NCBI GenBank assembly: GCA_017397695.1
Contig: JAFQIF010000218.1
Location: 1 to 35,237 of the forward strand
Reading direction: 5' to 3'
Length of the DNA: 35,237 nt
Source of the DNA: Clostridia bacterium
GTDB taxonomy: Bacteria; Bacillota_A; Clostridia; Christensenellales; Aristaeellaceae
Shown here: in pieces, positions 14,397-22,749 of the stretch
Numbering within the stretch: the first letter of the stretch is position 1
Layout of the letters: each line of letters begins with the position of its first letter
The notes under the pieces: model-generated
The model's database searches: none
The model's input: the letters and a program-made list of their open reading frames with translations, nothing else
Told to the model about the DNA's origin: nothing
Translations under genes and position numbers: made by a program

Positions 14397-15959
14397 TCAG
14401 AACTGATAATAGATAAACGACGCTTCGTCAAAACCCGAACCGTACATGCCGAAAACCAGTACCGCCAGCGCACCGGCAATCAGGACTGCCCAGCGCAGAG
14501 GCAGGCGCCTTTCGCTAATCCAATCTCTGATCACCAAACCTCGCTCCTGCACAACGGAGGCCGCAAACAGTATCGCCGTACACACAGCCAGCAGCGCATA
14601 ATCCGCCGCGCCGATACCCAGGCTCAGCAGCAGATCAGCGTTCAGCTCAGCCATGCGCAGATCCGCAACCGTCGAGCAAAGCATGCGCAGCGCATCCGCG
14701 CCATGCGCGCAGCGATCAAAGAACCATCCGATATTGACGATCAGGAATGTTCGCAGCACACGCAGCACATGGAAACCCTTCGAAGCCGCCAGCCCGGCAT
14801 GCGCACCCTGCCAGCGCTTGTACGCAGGTTCCATGAGCGCGGAGAACGCGAGAATCAGACCATTATACAGGCCCCAGAGGATATAATTGCTCGTAGCGCC
14901 ATGCCACACGCCGACCAGAAGAAACACGAGAATATTACCCAGCGCCGCCGGCAGCGCGCGCGCCACACCGCTGCCCAAACGCGGCTTAGCCCAACGGGAC
15001 AGCGCGCTCATCGGGCTGGTCAGCGCAAAGGGATAAAAGACGTAATCGCGCATCCAGCTGCCCAGCGAAATATGCCAGCGCCGCCAGAAATCGCCCAGAG
15101 AGACCGCGAAATACGGGCGTCTGAAATTCGGCGCAAGCATAATGCCCATCTGTTGGGCAATGCCCGTTACCAGATCGATGCCACCGGAGAAGTCACAGTA
15201 CTGCTGCAGGGAATACAGCAAAACACCCAGCACGGCAACAGCGCCGCCATACTCTCCTGTCTGCGCGCTGAATATGCGGTTGACCACGGGCAGCGCTCTG
15301 TCCGCGATGACCATCTTTTTCAGCAACCCCCAAAGGATGAGCAGAAAGCCGCGCTGCAGGTTATTCCAGTCAAAGGCATGCGGCTGCAGCAGCTGCGGCG
15401 CAAGCTGATCGTAGCGGCCGATCGGCCCCTGTATCAACTGCGGGAAAAACGAGATGAACAGCGCCAGCTTGAAAGGATTACGCTGCGGCGCATACTTGCC
15501 GCTGTATACATCGATGAGATATCCCATCGACTGGAACGTATAAAACGAAATGCCAAGCGGCAAAAGCAGGCCCAGCGGCGAAGCGCCGAACCATCCCAGC
15601 AGATCATCGGTGTACTTAAGCACCGCCAATACCGCGAAATTCAGCACAAGCACAAACACCAGCCAAATCCGCTGGCGCTTTTTTGCCTGCGCTTTCACCC
15701 GCTTTTTTTCTTCGGCAGAAAGCGCCGCTTTCCGCTCCTTCAGATACTCCTTCGAACGCACGGCGACGCGGCCGATTGCCAGCGCGCCCAGCCAGGTGGT
15801 CAGCGTTGTCAGGAGAATAAACGGCAGCGACACAAGCGCGCGGGACGCATAAAAACCATAGCTGAACAGCAGCAGCACAATCCACCGCATCCTGCCCGGG
15901 CAAATGTAATATGCGGCAGTACAGGCAAAGCCGTAACCAGCGAGTTGAAACAGCGACAT
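14397..15959 (-). CDS. MBOAT family O-acyltransferase (AlgI/DltB type)
   Basis: 520 residues, about ten or more membrane spans. Conserved MBOAT landmarks are LPLGISFYTFQSMGYLID, FFPQLIQGPI, CDFSGGIDL, FWRRWHISLGSWMRDY (His295) and GVWHGATSN, whose WHG His353 is the catalytic histidine. It transfers acyl groups across or within the membrane for modification of surface polysaccharide or teichoic-acid-like polymer. The SGNH protein gene immediately downstream supplies the usual extracellular partner. A basic cytoplasmic loop at about 68-98 (KEYLKERKAAL...KKRVKAQAKK) is prominent. The polymer is unknown. Confidence 0.9.
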   Translation of the reverse strand: MSLFQLAGYGFACTAAYYICPGRMRWIVLLLFSYGFYASRALVSLPFILLTTLTTWLGALAIGRVAVRSKEYLKERKAALSAEEKKRVKAQAKKRQRIWLVFVLVLNFAVLAVLKYTDDLLGWFGASPLGLLLPLGISFYTFQSMGYLIDVYSGKYAPQRNPFKLALFISFFPQLIQGPIGRYDQLAPQLLQPHAFDWNNLQRGFLLILWGLLKKMVIADRALPVVNRIFSAQTGEYGGAVAVLGVLLYSLQQYCDFSGGIDLVTGIAQQMGIMLAPNFRRPYFAVSLGDFWRRWHISLGSWMRDYVFYPFALTSPMSALSRWAKPRLGSGVARALPAALGNILVFLLVGVWHGATSNYILWGLYNGLILAFSALMEPAYKRWQGAHAGLAASKGFHVLRVLRTFLIVNIGWFFDRCAHGADALRMLCSTVADLRMAELNADLLLSLGIGAADYALLAVCTAILFAASVVQERGLVIRDWISERRLPLRWAVLIAGALAVLVFGMYGSGFDEASFIYYQF

Positions 15960-15990
15960 ACTTTTATCCCTTCATCATTTGATTATCCAC

Positions 15991-16019
15991 ATTTTATCAG
16001 AAGATACGCCGTCATACAA
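15991..16019 (-). promoter_or_regulatory. Promoter of the MBOAT/SGNH operon
   Basis: Minus strand TTGTAT (16014-16019), 17-base spacer, TAAAAT (15991-15996), about 30 bases before the MBOAT start. Confidence 0.55.
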
Positions 16020-16057
16020 GCATTCTATGCAATCCAGTACCTTTCCCCCGCACAGGT

Positions 16058-16897
16058 TTACAAGCCAAGCAGCTTCTGCGCATTGCCGCCGAGAATGGCG
16101 CCTTTTTCCGCCGGCGTCAAAGGCAGGGCGCGTATCTGTGCCACGCACTGCGCCTGATCGCCCCACGGGCTATCCGTGCCAAAGAGCACGCGCTGTGCGC
16201 CAAACGCACGGACAATCCCGCAAAACGCCGTTTCGCCGAGCATATGCAGCTGATCCGGTTCTTCCACCCCTGGCGCAAGCGGCGTAAGATCGCCCAGCGA
16301 AAAAGCCGTATCCAGCATCACGGACGTATCTGCCAGCGCGTCAATCACGCGCTCCCAGCAGCGCCAGCCACCCATATGCGCGCATACCAACGGCACAGGG
16401 CCAACCTGCCTGAGCGCATCTGCTATCGCCTCCGGCGCACAGCGATCCACACCCGGAAAGCCGATATCGTAGCCCGCATGCATGAGCACGGTCAACCCCA
16501 GTTCGCCTGCCCGATCCAGAATGCGCAGGTAGCGCACATCCGTGATATCGACATTCTGATACACCGGATGAATCTTGATGCCCTTGACACCCGCCGACGC
16601 AAGCCGCGCCAGTTCGCAGCGCATATCCGGCGAATCCGGATGAATGCCGCCGAAGTACACAAGGGTATTCCTTCCGCCCAATTCAATAGACAGATCGTTG
16701 ATCGAGGTCGTTTTAATTGGATTGGTGACAACCGGAAGAACGACGGTATAATCAATCCCCGCGCGCTTCATCGAATCGCACAAACCCATTTCTGTACCGC
16801 TGCTGAATGCCACCGTTCGGCTTGCACGCTGCAATTTATCGATCGCAGAGGCCGCAATTCTTTGAGGAAACGTATGTGAATGAAAATCTACGATCAT
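16058..16897 (-). CDS. Amidohydrolase-related metal-dependent hydrolase or decarboxylase
   Basis: 279 residues of the Amidohydro_2 (ACMSD-like) TIM-barrel family. MIVDFHSHTFP gives the HxH metal motif (His6, His8), GIKIHPVYQ provides the strand-4 lysine/histidine region, VLMHAGYD and CAHMGGW supply the barrel histidines, and FGTDSPWGD contains the catalytic aspartate. AAAGGAG is nine bases before ATG. It is divergent from the acyl-CoA ligase gene with back-to-back promoters. Such enzymes hydrolyse or decarboxylate cyclic and aromatic acids, fitting the neighbouring organic-acid module; the substrate is unknown. Confidence 0.82.
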   Translation of the reverse strand: MIVDFHSHTFPQRIAASAIDKLQRASRTVAFSSGTEMGLCDSMKRAGIDYTVVLPVVTNPIKTTSINDLSIELGGRNTLVYFGGIHPDSPDMRCELARLASAGVKGIKIHPVYQNVDITDVRYLRILDRAGELGLTVLMHAGYDIGFPGVDRCAPEAIADALRQVGPVPLVCAHMGGWRCWERVIDALADTSVMLDTAFSLGDLTPLAPGVEEPDQLHMLGETAFCGIVRAFGAQRVLFGTDSPWGDQAQCVAQIRALPLTPAEKGAILGGNAQKLLGL

Positions 16898-16923
16898 TTA
16901 TCACCACTCCTTTGCACAGCAAT

Positions 16924-16952
16924 ACTGTACGCCGGCAGATAGACGGTGTCAA
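16924..16952 (-). promoter_or_regulatory. Sigma-A promoter of the amidohydrolase gene
   Basis: Minus strand TTGACA (16947-16952), 17-base spacer, TACAGT (16924-16929), about 27 bases before the start codon. Confidence 0.7.
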
Positions 16953-16983
16953 GTTTTTTCTTGTTCAACATCGCAAAGATATA

Positions 16984-17023
16984 TTGACATTTTGTTGACA
17001 TCACATGTGTAAGCTGGTAAAAT
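16984..17023 (+). promoter_or_regulatory. Sigma-A promoter of the ligase/symporter genes
   Basis: TTGACA (16995-17000), exactly 17 bases, TAAAAT (17018-17023). A second TTGACA lies 11 bases upstream (16984-16989), making a direct repeat of about one helical turn that could also be a regulator site. Confidence 0.75.
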
Positions 17024-17056
17024 AGACAGCAAATGCGAAGCAAAGGAGTTTTTGCT

Positions 17057-18694
17057 GTGTTATTAACCGATTACCTGGAGCGAAACGCCAGATTGTGGGG
17101 CATGGAAACCGCTCTGGTAGAAATCAATCCTTCCGAAGAGCGCGATCAGGCCACCACCTGGCGCGAGTTTAATCTGATCGAGAGCGCCCATCCCGACGCC
17201 CCATACCGTCGTGAGCTGAGCTGGACCGATTTCGACCGTCGTGCCAACCGCTTTGCCAATCTGCTGCTCAGCCGCGGCATCGCCAAAGGAACAAAGATCG
17301 CCATTCTGATGATGAACTGCCTGGAATGGCTGCCTATCTATTTCGGCATTCTCAAAGCCGGATGCATCGCCGTACCGATGAACTTCCGCTACTCCAGCGA
17401 TGAAATCAAGTACTGTCTGGAGCTGGCCGACGTCGAAGTTCTGATCTTTGGCCCCGAGTTTGTCAGCCGCATCGACGCGATCGAAAAAGAACTGACCGGC
17501 CTTCGCTTCATGTTCTACGTGGGCAAGAACGGCCCGGTTTATTCTGAGGACTGCATGCGGCTGATGACATTCTGCTCCTCCAATCCTCCGCCCGTTGCTC
17601 TGGCAGAAATGGACTATGCTGCGATCTACTTCTCCTCCGGCACAACCGGCTTCCCCAAAGCCATCCTGCACAATCACAGAGCGCTGGCATATTCCTGCGA
17701 GGTGGAGCAAGCGCATCACCATCAGCATCGCGACGACGTATTTCTGTGTATTCCGCCGCTGTATCATACCGGCGCAAAGATGCACTGGTTCGGCTCGCTG
17801 TTCTCCGGCAGCAAGGCTGTTCTGCTGCGCGGCGTGAAGCCCGAATGGATTCTGCGCGCGGTAAACGATGAGCGATGCACCATCGTGTGGCTGCTGGTGC
17901 CGTGGGCACAGGATCTGCTGGACGCCATCGACGCAGGCCGCGTGCATCTGGATGATTACTATCTGGATCAGCTGCGCCTGATGCACATCGGCGCGCAGCC
18001 CGTGCCGCCGAGCCTGATCAACCGCTGGCTGAAGGTCTTCCCGCATCACCAGTACGACACCAATTACGGCCTGTCCGAGTCCATTGGCCCGGGCTGCGTG
18101 CATCTGGGCGTGGAGAACGTACACAAGGTCGGCGCCATCGGCAAGCCAGGCTATAAATGGGAAGCAAAGATCGTCTCCCCGAACGGCGACGAGGTCACGC
18201 AGGGCGACGTGGGCGAGCTGATTGTCCGCGGCGACGGCGTGATGCTTTGCTACTATAAAAATGAAGAAGCGACCAACGAGGTGCTCAAGGGCGGCTGGCT
18301 CTATACCGGCGACATGGCCCGCATGGACGAGGACGGCTTCATCTATCTGGTAGACCGCAAAAAGGACGTCGTCATCTCCGGCGGCGAAAACCTCTATCCC
18401 GTGCAGATTGAAGATTTCATGCGCGGCTTTGACAAGATCAAGGACGTCGCCGTCATCGGCCTGCCTCATCCGCGTCTGGGCGAAATCGCTGCAGCCATCG
18501 TGGAAATCAAGGAAGGCTTCACCTGCACCGAGGAAGAAATCAACGCTTTCTGCGAGGGGCTGCCGCGCTACAAGCGCCCGCGCAAGGTCATCTTTGATAC
18601 CATCCCGCGCAACCCCACCGGCAAGATCGAAAAGCCCGTTCTGCGCGAAAAATACTGCCAGGGACGTCTGGTCGAGGCACAGATTACCGGCTGA
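17057..18694 (+). CDS. Acyl-CoA ligase, AMP-forming (class I adenylate-forming family)
   Basis: 545 residues from GTG 17057, which has AAAGGAG eight bases upstream; the ATG at 17033 lies before that site. Motif A3 YFSSGTTGFPKA is at about 192-203, followed by YDTNYGLSES (A5), GGWLYTGDMARMDEDGF (A7), LVDRKKDVVISGGENLYP (A8) and the catalytic lysine segment NPTGKIEKPVL near the C-terminus. It activates a carboxylic acid with ATP and CoA. It is followed at 50 bases by a sodium/solute symporter, suggesting that the imported acid is its substrate. Chain type is unclear: aryl or branched short-chain acids fit the downstream IOR genes. Confidence 0.9.
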   Translation: MLLTDYLERNARLWGMETALVEINPSEERDQATTWREFNLIESAHPDAPYRRELSWTDFDRRANRFANLLLSRGIAKGTKIAILMMNCLEWLPIYFGILKAGCIAVPMNFRYSSDEIKYCLELADVEVLIFGPEFVSRIDAIEKELTGLRFMFYVGKNGPVYSEDCMRLMTFCSSNPPPVALAEMDYAAIYFSSGTTGFPKAILHNHRALAYSCEVEQAHHHQHRDDVFLCIPPLYHTGAKMHWFGSLFSGSKAVLLRGVKPEWILRAVNDERCTIVWLLVPWAQDLLDAIDAGRVHLDDYYLDQLRLMHIGAQPVPPSLINRWLKVFPHHQYDTNYGLSESIGPGCVHLGVENVHKVGAIGKPGYKWEAKIVSPNGDEVTQGDVGELIVRGDGVMLCYYKNEEATNEVLKGGWLYTGDMARMDEDGFIYLVDRKKDVVISGGENLYPVQIEDFMRGFDKIKDVAVIGLPHPRLGEIAAAIVEIKEGFTCTEEEINAFCEGLPRYKRPRKVIFDTIPRNPTGKIEKPVLREKYCQGRLVEAQITG

Positions 18695-18744
18695 TTGCAG
18701 GCGCAATCATACACCCAAATCTTTAAGCACAGGGGATGTTCCTT

Positions 18745-20304
18745 ATGGATCTGTTCATCAAGCTCGCAATGCTCGTCGTATTCTTTGGCATGACAATTGG
18801 TATTGGCCTGTATTGCCGCAAGCACGCCACGGATGTAAACGGTTTTGTTCTGGGCGGCCGCAGCGTCGGCCCCTGGCTGACAGCGTTCGCCTATGGCACC
18901 TCCTATTTTTCTGCGGTGGTATTTGTCGGCTATGCCGGCCAGTTCGGCTGGAAATACGGCATCGCAGCGACATGGGCAGGCATCGGCAATGCGCTCATCG
19001 GCTCGCTGATGGCCTGGGCCCTGCTGGGCAGACGCACCCGCGTTATGACACAGCACCTGCAAAGCGCGACCATGCCCCAGTTCTTCAGCACCCGCTTTGA
19101 CAGCCCCGCGCTGAAAATCGCATCCTCTGCGATCATTTTCATCTTCTTAATTCCCTACACTGCGTCGCTCTACAATGGTCTGAGCCGCTTGTTCGGCATG
19201 GCGTTTGACATTGATTACAGCGTCTGCGTCATCGTGATGGCCGTGCTTACGGCCATTTACGTCATTGCCGGCGGCTACATGGCCACCGCCATCAATGACT
19301 TTGTGCAGGGCATCATCATGATCGTGGGTATTGCCGCTGTGATCGGCGCAGTGCTCAAGGGACAGGGCGGCTTCATGGCAGCGCTGGACAAGCTTGGCCG
19401 GGTATCCGATCCTGCCGTCAGCAGCACGCCCGGCGTGTTTGCTTCCTTCTTCGGTCCGGACCCGGTCAACCTGCTGGGCGTTGTGATCCTCACATCCCTG
19501 GGCACATGGGGCCTTCCGCAGATGGTACAGAAGTTCTACGCGATCAAGAGCGAGCAGGCGATCAGCAAGGGCCTGGTGATTTCCACGGTCTTTGCCGCGA
19601 TTGTCGCCGGCGGCTGCTACTTCCTGGGCGGCTTTGGCAGGCTCTTTTCTGATCAGGTGGATGTCGCCGCACAAGGCTACGACGCGATCATTCCCGCGAT
19701 GCTCTCCGGTCTTTCTCCCTTCCTGATCGCCGTCGTGGTCATTCTGGTGCTCTCTGCTTCCATGTCTACGCTCTCTTCGCTCGTGCTCACGTCTTCCTCT
19801 ACACTGACGCTGGATTTTATCAAGGGAACAGTCGTCCATGATATGGACGAAAAGAAGCAGCTGAAAACCATGCGCGCGCTGATTGTCGTATTCATCGTCA
19901 TTTCCGTTATCCTCGCTCTGGTACAGTACAATTCCAACGTGACCTTCATCGCACAGCTGATGGGTGTGAGCTGGGGCGCGCTGGCAGGCGCCTTCCTGGC
20001 GCCATTCCTCTACGGTCTGTACTGGAAAGGCGCATCCCCCATCTCCGTGTGGGTCTGCTTCCTGTTTTCCACAGTGGTCATGCTGGCCAATATCTTTGTG
20101 AAGTCCAGCTTCCCACTTCTGCTGCAGTCGCCCATCAACGCCGGCGCGTTCTGTATGCTCTGCGGCCTGATCATCGTTCCCCTGGTCAGTTTCTTTACGC
20201 CCAAGCCGGACGCCGAACATCTTTCTCAGGTCTTCTCCTGCTATGACCGAACCGTTACGGTTGCAGTTACCGACTCGATCGGCGATCAAACAGAAGAAAA
20301 ATGA
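18745..20304 (+). CDS. Sodium:solute symporter (SSS family)
   Basis: 519 residues, about 13 membrane spans. The start at ATG 18745 has AGGGGA eight bases upstream; the in-frame ATG 18736 overlaps that site. Family landmarks include KHATDVNGFVLGGRSVGPW near the N-terminus, AYGTSYFSAVVFVGYAG, AGGYMATAINDFVQG (the SSS signature region) and ALVQYNSNVTFIAQ. It imports an anion or other solute with sodium. It lies between a CoA ligase and the iorAB genes, so the cargo is probably a monocarboxylate or aryl acid used by those enzymes. Pantothenate or proline transport cannot be excluded from sequence alone. Confidence 0.88.
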   Translation: MDLFIKLAMLVVFFGMTIGIGLYCRKHATDVNGFVLGGRSVGPWLTAFAYGTSYFSAVVFVGYAGQFGWKYGIAATWAGIGNALIGSLMAWALLGRRTRVMTQHLQSATMPQFFSTRFDSPALKIASSAIIFIFLIPYTASLYNGLSRLFGMAFDIDYSVCVIVMAVLTAIYVIAGGYMATAINDFVQGIIMIVGIAAVIGAVLKGQGGFMAALDKLGRVSDPAVSSTPGVFASFFGPDPVNLLGVVILTSLGTWGLPQMVQKFYAIKSEQAISKGLVISTVFAAIVAGGCYFLGGFGRLFSDQVDVAAQGYDAIIPAMLSGLSPFLIAVVVILVLSASMSTLSSLVLTSSSTLTLDFIKGTVVHDMDEKKQLKTMRALIVVFIVISVILALVQYNSNVTFIAQLMGVSWGALAGAFLAPFLYGLYWKGASPISVWVCFLFSTVVMLANIFVKSSFPLLLQSPINAGAFCMLCGLIIVPLVSFFTPKPDAEHLSQVFSCYDRTVTVAVTDSIGDQTEEK

Positions 20305-20354
20305 AGTGTTGTGTCAGTTATCGTTCATTTCATCTTCCAATTTCGCCCATATTG

Positions 20355-20363
20355 TGATATAGT
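20355..20363 (+). promoter_or_regulatory. Extended -10 promoter of the ior operon
   Basis: TG-A-TATAGT (TG at 20355-20356, hexamer 20358-20363) is an extended -10 element 34 bases before iorA. No good -35 is present. No terminator follows the symporter gene, so readthrough from the upstream genes is also possible. Confidence 0.45.
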
Positions 20364-20396
20364 AACAAGCATCCATATTGAAGGGGGACACTCTCC

Positions 20397-22139
20397 ATGA
20401 AACAACTGATGCTGGGCAACGAAGCTGTTGCCCGCGGACTATATGAGGCCGGATGCGCATTCGTATCCAGCTATCCCGGCACGCCCTCAACGGAAGTGAC
20501 AGAGGCCGTCGCCAAATACAAAGAGGTATATGCCGAGTGGGCGCCCAATGAAAAGGTTGCCATGGAATCGGCTTTCGGTGCATGCCTTGCTGGCAAGCGC
20601 AGCTTCTGCGGCATGAAGCATGTAGGCCTGAATGTGGCTGCAGATCCGCTGTTCACCATCGGCTACACCGGCGTAAACGCCGGCATGGTCATCTGTGTGG
20701 CGGACGACGCAGGCATGCATTCCAGTCAGAACGAACAGGATTCCCGCCACTATGCGCGCGCGTCCAAGATTCCGATGCTCGAGCCGTCCGATTCTGCCGA
20801 GGCGCTCGCCTTTACAAAGCTGGCATATGAGCTCTCCGAGCAGTTTGACACGCCTGTGCTGCTGAAGATGTGCACCCGTATCGCGCACTCCCAGAGCGTA
20901 ATCGAGACCAGTGATCGTATTGAGGTTTCCAAGACCTACGAAAAGAACCCTCAGAAATACATCATGATGCCCGGAAACGCCAGGAACCGCCATCCCGTGG
21001 TGGAAGCGCGCACCAAGGCGCTTGCCGACTGGGCAGAAAACGCTGACATCAACCGCGTTGAGGACGGACATGACCACAGCCGCGGCATCATCACCTCCTC
21101 CACTTCCTATCAGTATGTGAAGGAAGTATGCGGCGACCGATATCCCGTACTCAAGCTGGGGATGATCTGGCCGCTGCCGGAAAAGAAGCTTCTCGATTTT
21201 GCCGCGTCCGTGGATGAGGTAATCGTCGTCGAGGAGCTGGACAGCTTCATTGAGGCGCACTGCCAGAAGCTGGGCATGAAGGTCACAGGCAAGGACCTGT
21301 TCCCCTGCATCGGCGAATTCAGCCAGAATCTGGTTGCGCAGAAGCTGGGCATGACCGTACCCGAGAACGGCTGCAAGGTGGAAGACGCCATTCCCGCGCG
21401 CCCGCCTGTCATGTGCGCAGGCTGCCCACACCGCAGCCTGTTCTACACGCTGGCCAAGAACAAGATCACCGCGCTGGGCGATATCGGCTGCTACACGCTG
21501 GGTGCAGTGCCCCCGCTGGGTGCGCTGGATACCACCATCTGCATGGGCGCGTCCATCTCCGGCGCGCACGGCTTCACCAAGGCGCAGGGCGGCGCAGCGG
21601 ACAAGAAGACCGTAGCCGTCATTGGCGATTCCACGTTTATGCACTCCGGCGTCACCGGTCTGATCAACGTGGCCTACAACGAGTCCAACACCACGGTTAT
21701 CATCGTGGATAACTCGATCACCGGCATGACCGGACACCAGCAGAACCCCACCACCGGGTTTAACCTCAAGGGCGATCCCTGTACGAAGATTGACCTGGAG
21801 ACGCTTTGCCGTGCCGTGGGCATCCGCCGTGTGCGTGTGGTCGATCCCTATGACCTCAAGCAGACTGAAACCGCAATCCTCGAAGAGCTCGCTGCCGAAG
21901 AACCTTCCGTCATCATCAGCCGCCGCCCTTGCGCGCTGCTCAAGTATGTCAAGCACAGCAAGCCTGTGGTCGTGGAGAGCGATAAGTGCCGCTCCTGCCG
22001 CCTGTGCATGAAGATCGGCTGTCCGGCCATCAGCATGAAGGACGGCAAGGCAACCATCGACAACACGCTGTGCACCGGCTGCGGCGTTTGCACCCAACTG
22101 TGCAAATTCGATGCGCTGCACGCAGCGAAGGAGGATTGA
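20397..22139 (+). CDS. iorA: Indolepyruvate ferredoxin oxidoreductase, alpha subunit
   Basis: 580 residues. The N-terminal pyrimidine-binding domain starts LMLGNEAVARGLYEAGC and SYPGTPSTEV, as in IorA. The thiamine pyrophosphate domain follows, with CAGCPHRSLFY, GDIGCYTLGA, and GDSTFMHSGVTGLINV plus DNSITGMTGHQQNP. A C-terminal ferredoxin-like domain (from about 530) has CRSCRLCMKIGCP and CTGCGVCTQLCK. With iorB it oxidatively decarboxylates aryl pyruvates to aryl-acetyl-CoA, reducing ferredoxin; the reverse reductive carboxylation is possible. The AAGGGGG-type ribosome site precedes ATG. iorB follows after two bases. Confidence 0.95.
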   Translation: MKQLMLGNEAVARGLYEAGCAFVSSYPGTPSTEVTEAVAKYKEVYAEWAPNEKVAMESAFGACLAGKRSFCGMKHVGLNVAADPLFTIGYTGVNAGMVICVADDAGMHSSQNEQDSRHYARASKIPMLEPSDSAEALAFTKLAYELSEQFDTPVLLKMCTRIAHSQSVIETSDRIEVSKTYEKNPQKYIMMPGNARNRHPVVEARTKALADWAENADINRVEDGHDHSRGIITSSTSYQYVKEVCGDRYPVLKLGMIWPLPEKKLLDFAASVDEVIVVEELDSFIEAHCQKLGMKVTGKDLFPCIGEFSQNLVAQKLGMTVPENGCKVEDAIPARPPVMCAGCPHRSLFYTLAKNKITALGDIGCYTLGAVPPLGALDTTICMGASISGAHGFTKAQGGAADKKTVAVIGDSTFMHSGVTGLINVAYNESNTTVIIVDNSITGMTGHQQNPTTGFNLKGDPCTKIDLETLCRAVGIRRVRVVDPYDLKQTETAILEELAAEEPSVIISRRPCALLKYVKHSKPVVVESDKCRSCRLCMKIGCPAISMKDGKATIDNTLCTGCGVCTQLCKFDALHAAKED

Positions 22140-22141
22140 CC

Positions 22142-22714
22142 ATGAAAACGAAGAACATCATGATCGTCGGCGTAGGCGGCCAGGGCAGCCTGCTCGCCTC
22201 CAAGCTGCTGGGCCGCCTGCTTCTGACCAAGGGCTACGATATCAAGGTATCCGAAGTACACGGCATGAGCCAGCGCGGCGGCAGCGTCGTAACCTATGTA
22301 CGCTTTGGTGAAAAGGTCTATTCCCCCGTCATCGATAAGGGCGAAGCGGACTACATCGTCTCTTTCGAACTGCTGGAAGCCGCACGCTGGACGGAATACC
22401 TGCGCGCAGGCGGCAAGCTCGTAACCAATATGCAGCAGATCAATCCGATGCCTGTCATCACCGGCGCTGCGCAGTACCCGGACGATCTGGCTGCCAAGAT
22501 GCAGGCCAAAGGCGTCACTGTTGATGCGATCAACGCGCTTGAGCTGGCCGAACAGGCAGGCTCCGCCAAGGCGGTCAACATCGTGCTGATGGGGCATCTC
22601 TCCCGTAGCTTCGACTTTACGCTGGAAGAGTGGATGGACGCCATAGAGAAGTCCGTTCCGGCCAAATTCCTCGAGCTTAACAGAAAAGCTTTCCTGCTGG
22701 GCAGAGAAGCATAA
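22142..22714 (+). CDS. iorB: Indolepyruvate ferredoxin oxidoreductase, beta subunit
   Basis: 190 residues, the expected size for the gamma-type domain of 2-oxoacid:ferredoxin oxidoreductases. It has IMIVGVGGQGSLLASKLLG near the N-terminus and VSEVHGMSQRGGSVVTYVR, the conserved CoA/partner-binding block. The start at ATG 22142 has AAGGAGG upstream, inside the 3' end of iorA; the stop-to-start gap is two bases. It forms the functional enzyme with IorA. Family assignment is very secure; activity on indolepyruvate against phenylpyruvate or branched 2-oxoacids cannot be distinguished. Confidence 0.94.
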   Translation: MKTKNIMIVGVGGQGSLLASKLLGRLLLTKGYDIKVSEVHGMSQRGGSVVTYVRFGEKVYSPVIDKGEADYIVSFELLEAARWTEYLRAGGKLVTNMQQINPMPVITGAAQYPDDLAAKMQAKGVTVDAINALELAEQAGSAKAVNIVLMGHLSRSFDFTLEEWMDAIEKSVPAKFLELNRKAFLLGREA

Positions 22715-22749
22715 TACACCTATTCTATCTATAGAAAGAAGCGATCCCC

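Noticed and set aside
14244..16157. Plus-strand open frame of about 640 codons
   Set aside because: Shadow of the MBOAT/SGNH pair; Arg/Gln/His-rich without motifs.
17063..18706. Minus-strand open frame opposite the acyl-CoA ligase
   Set aside because: The plus strand has all adenylate-forming motifs, a promoter and a ribosome site; the opposite frame has none.
20487..22121. Minus-strand open frame opposite iorA
   Set aside because: Shadow of iorA, whose thiamine and ferredoxin motifs are unmistakable.
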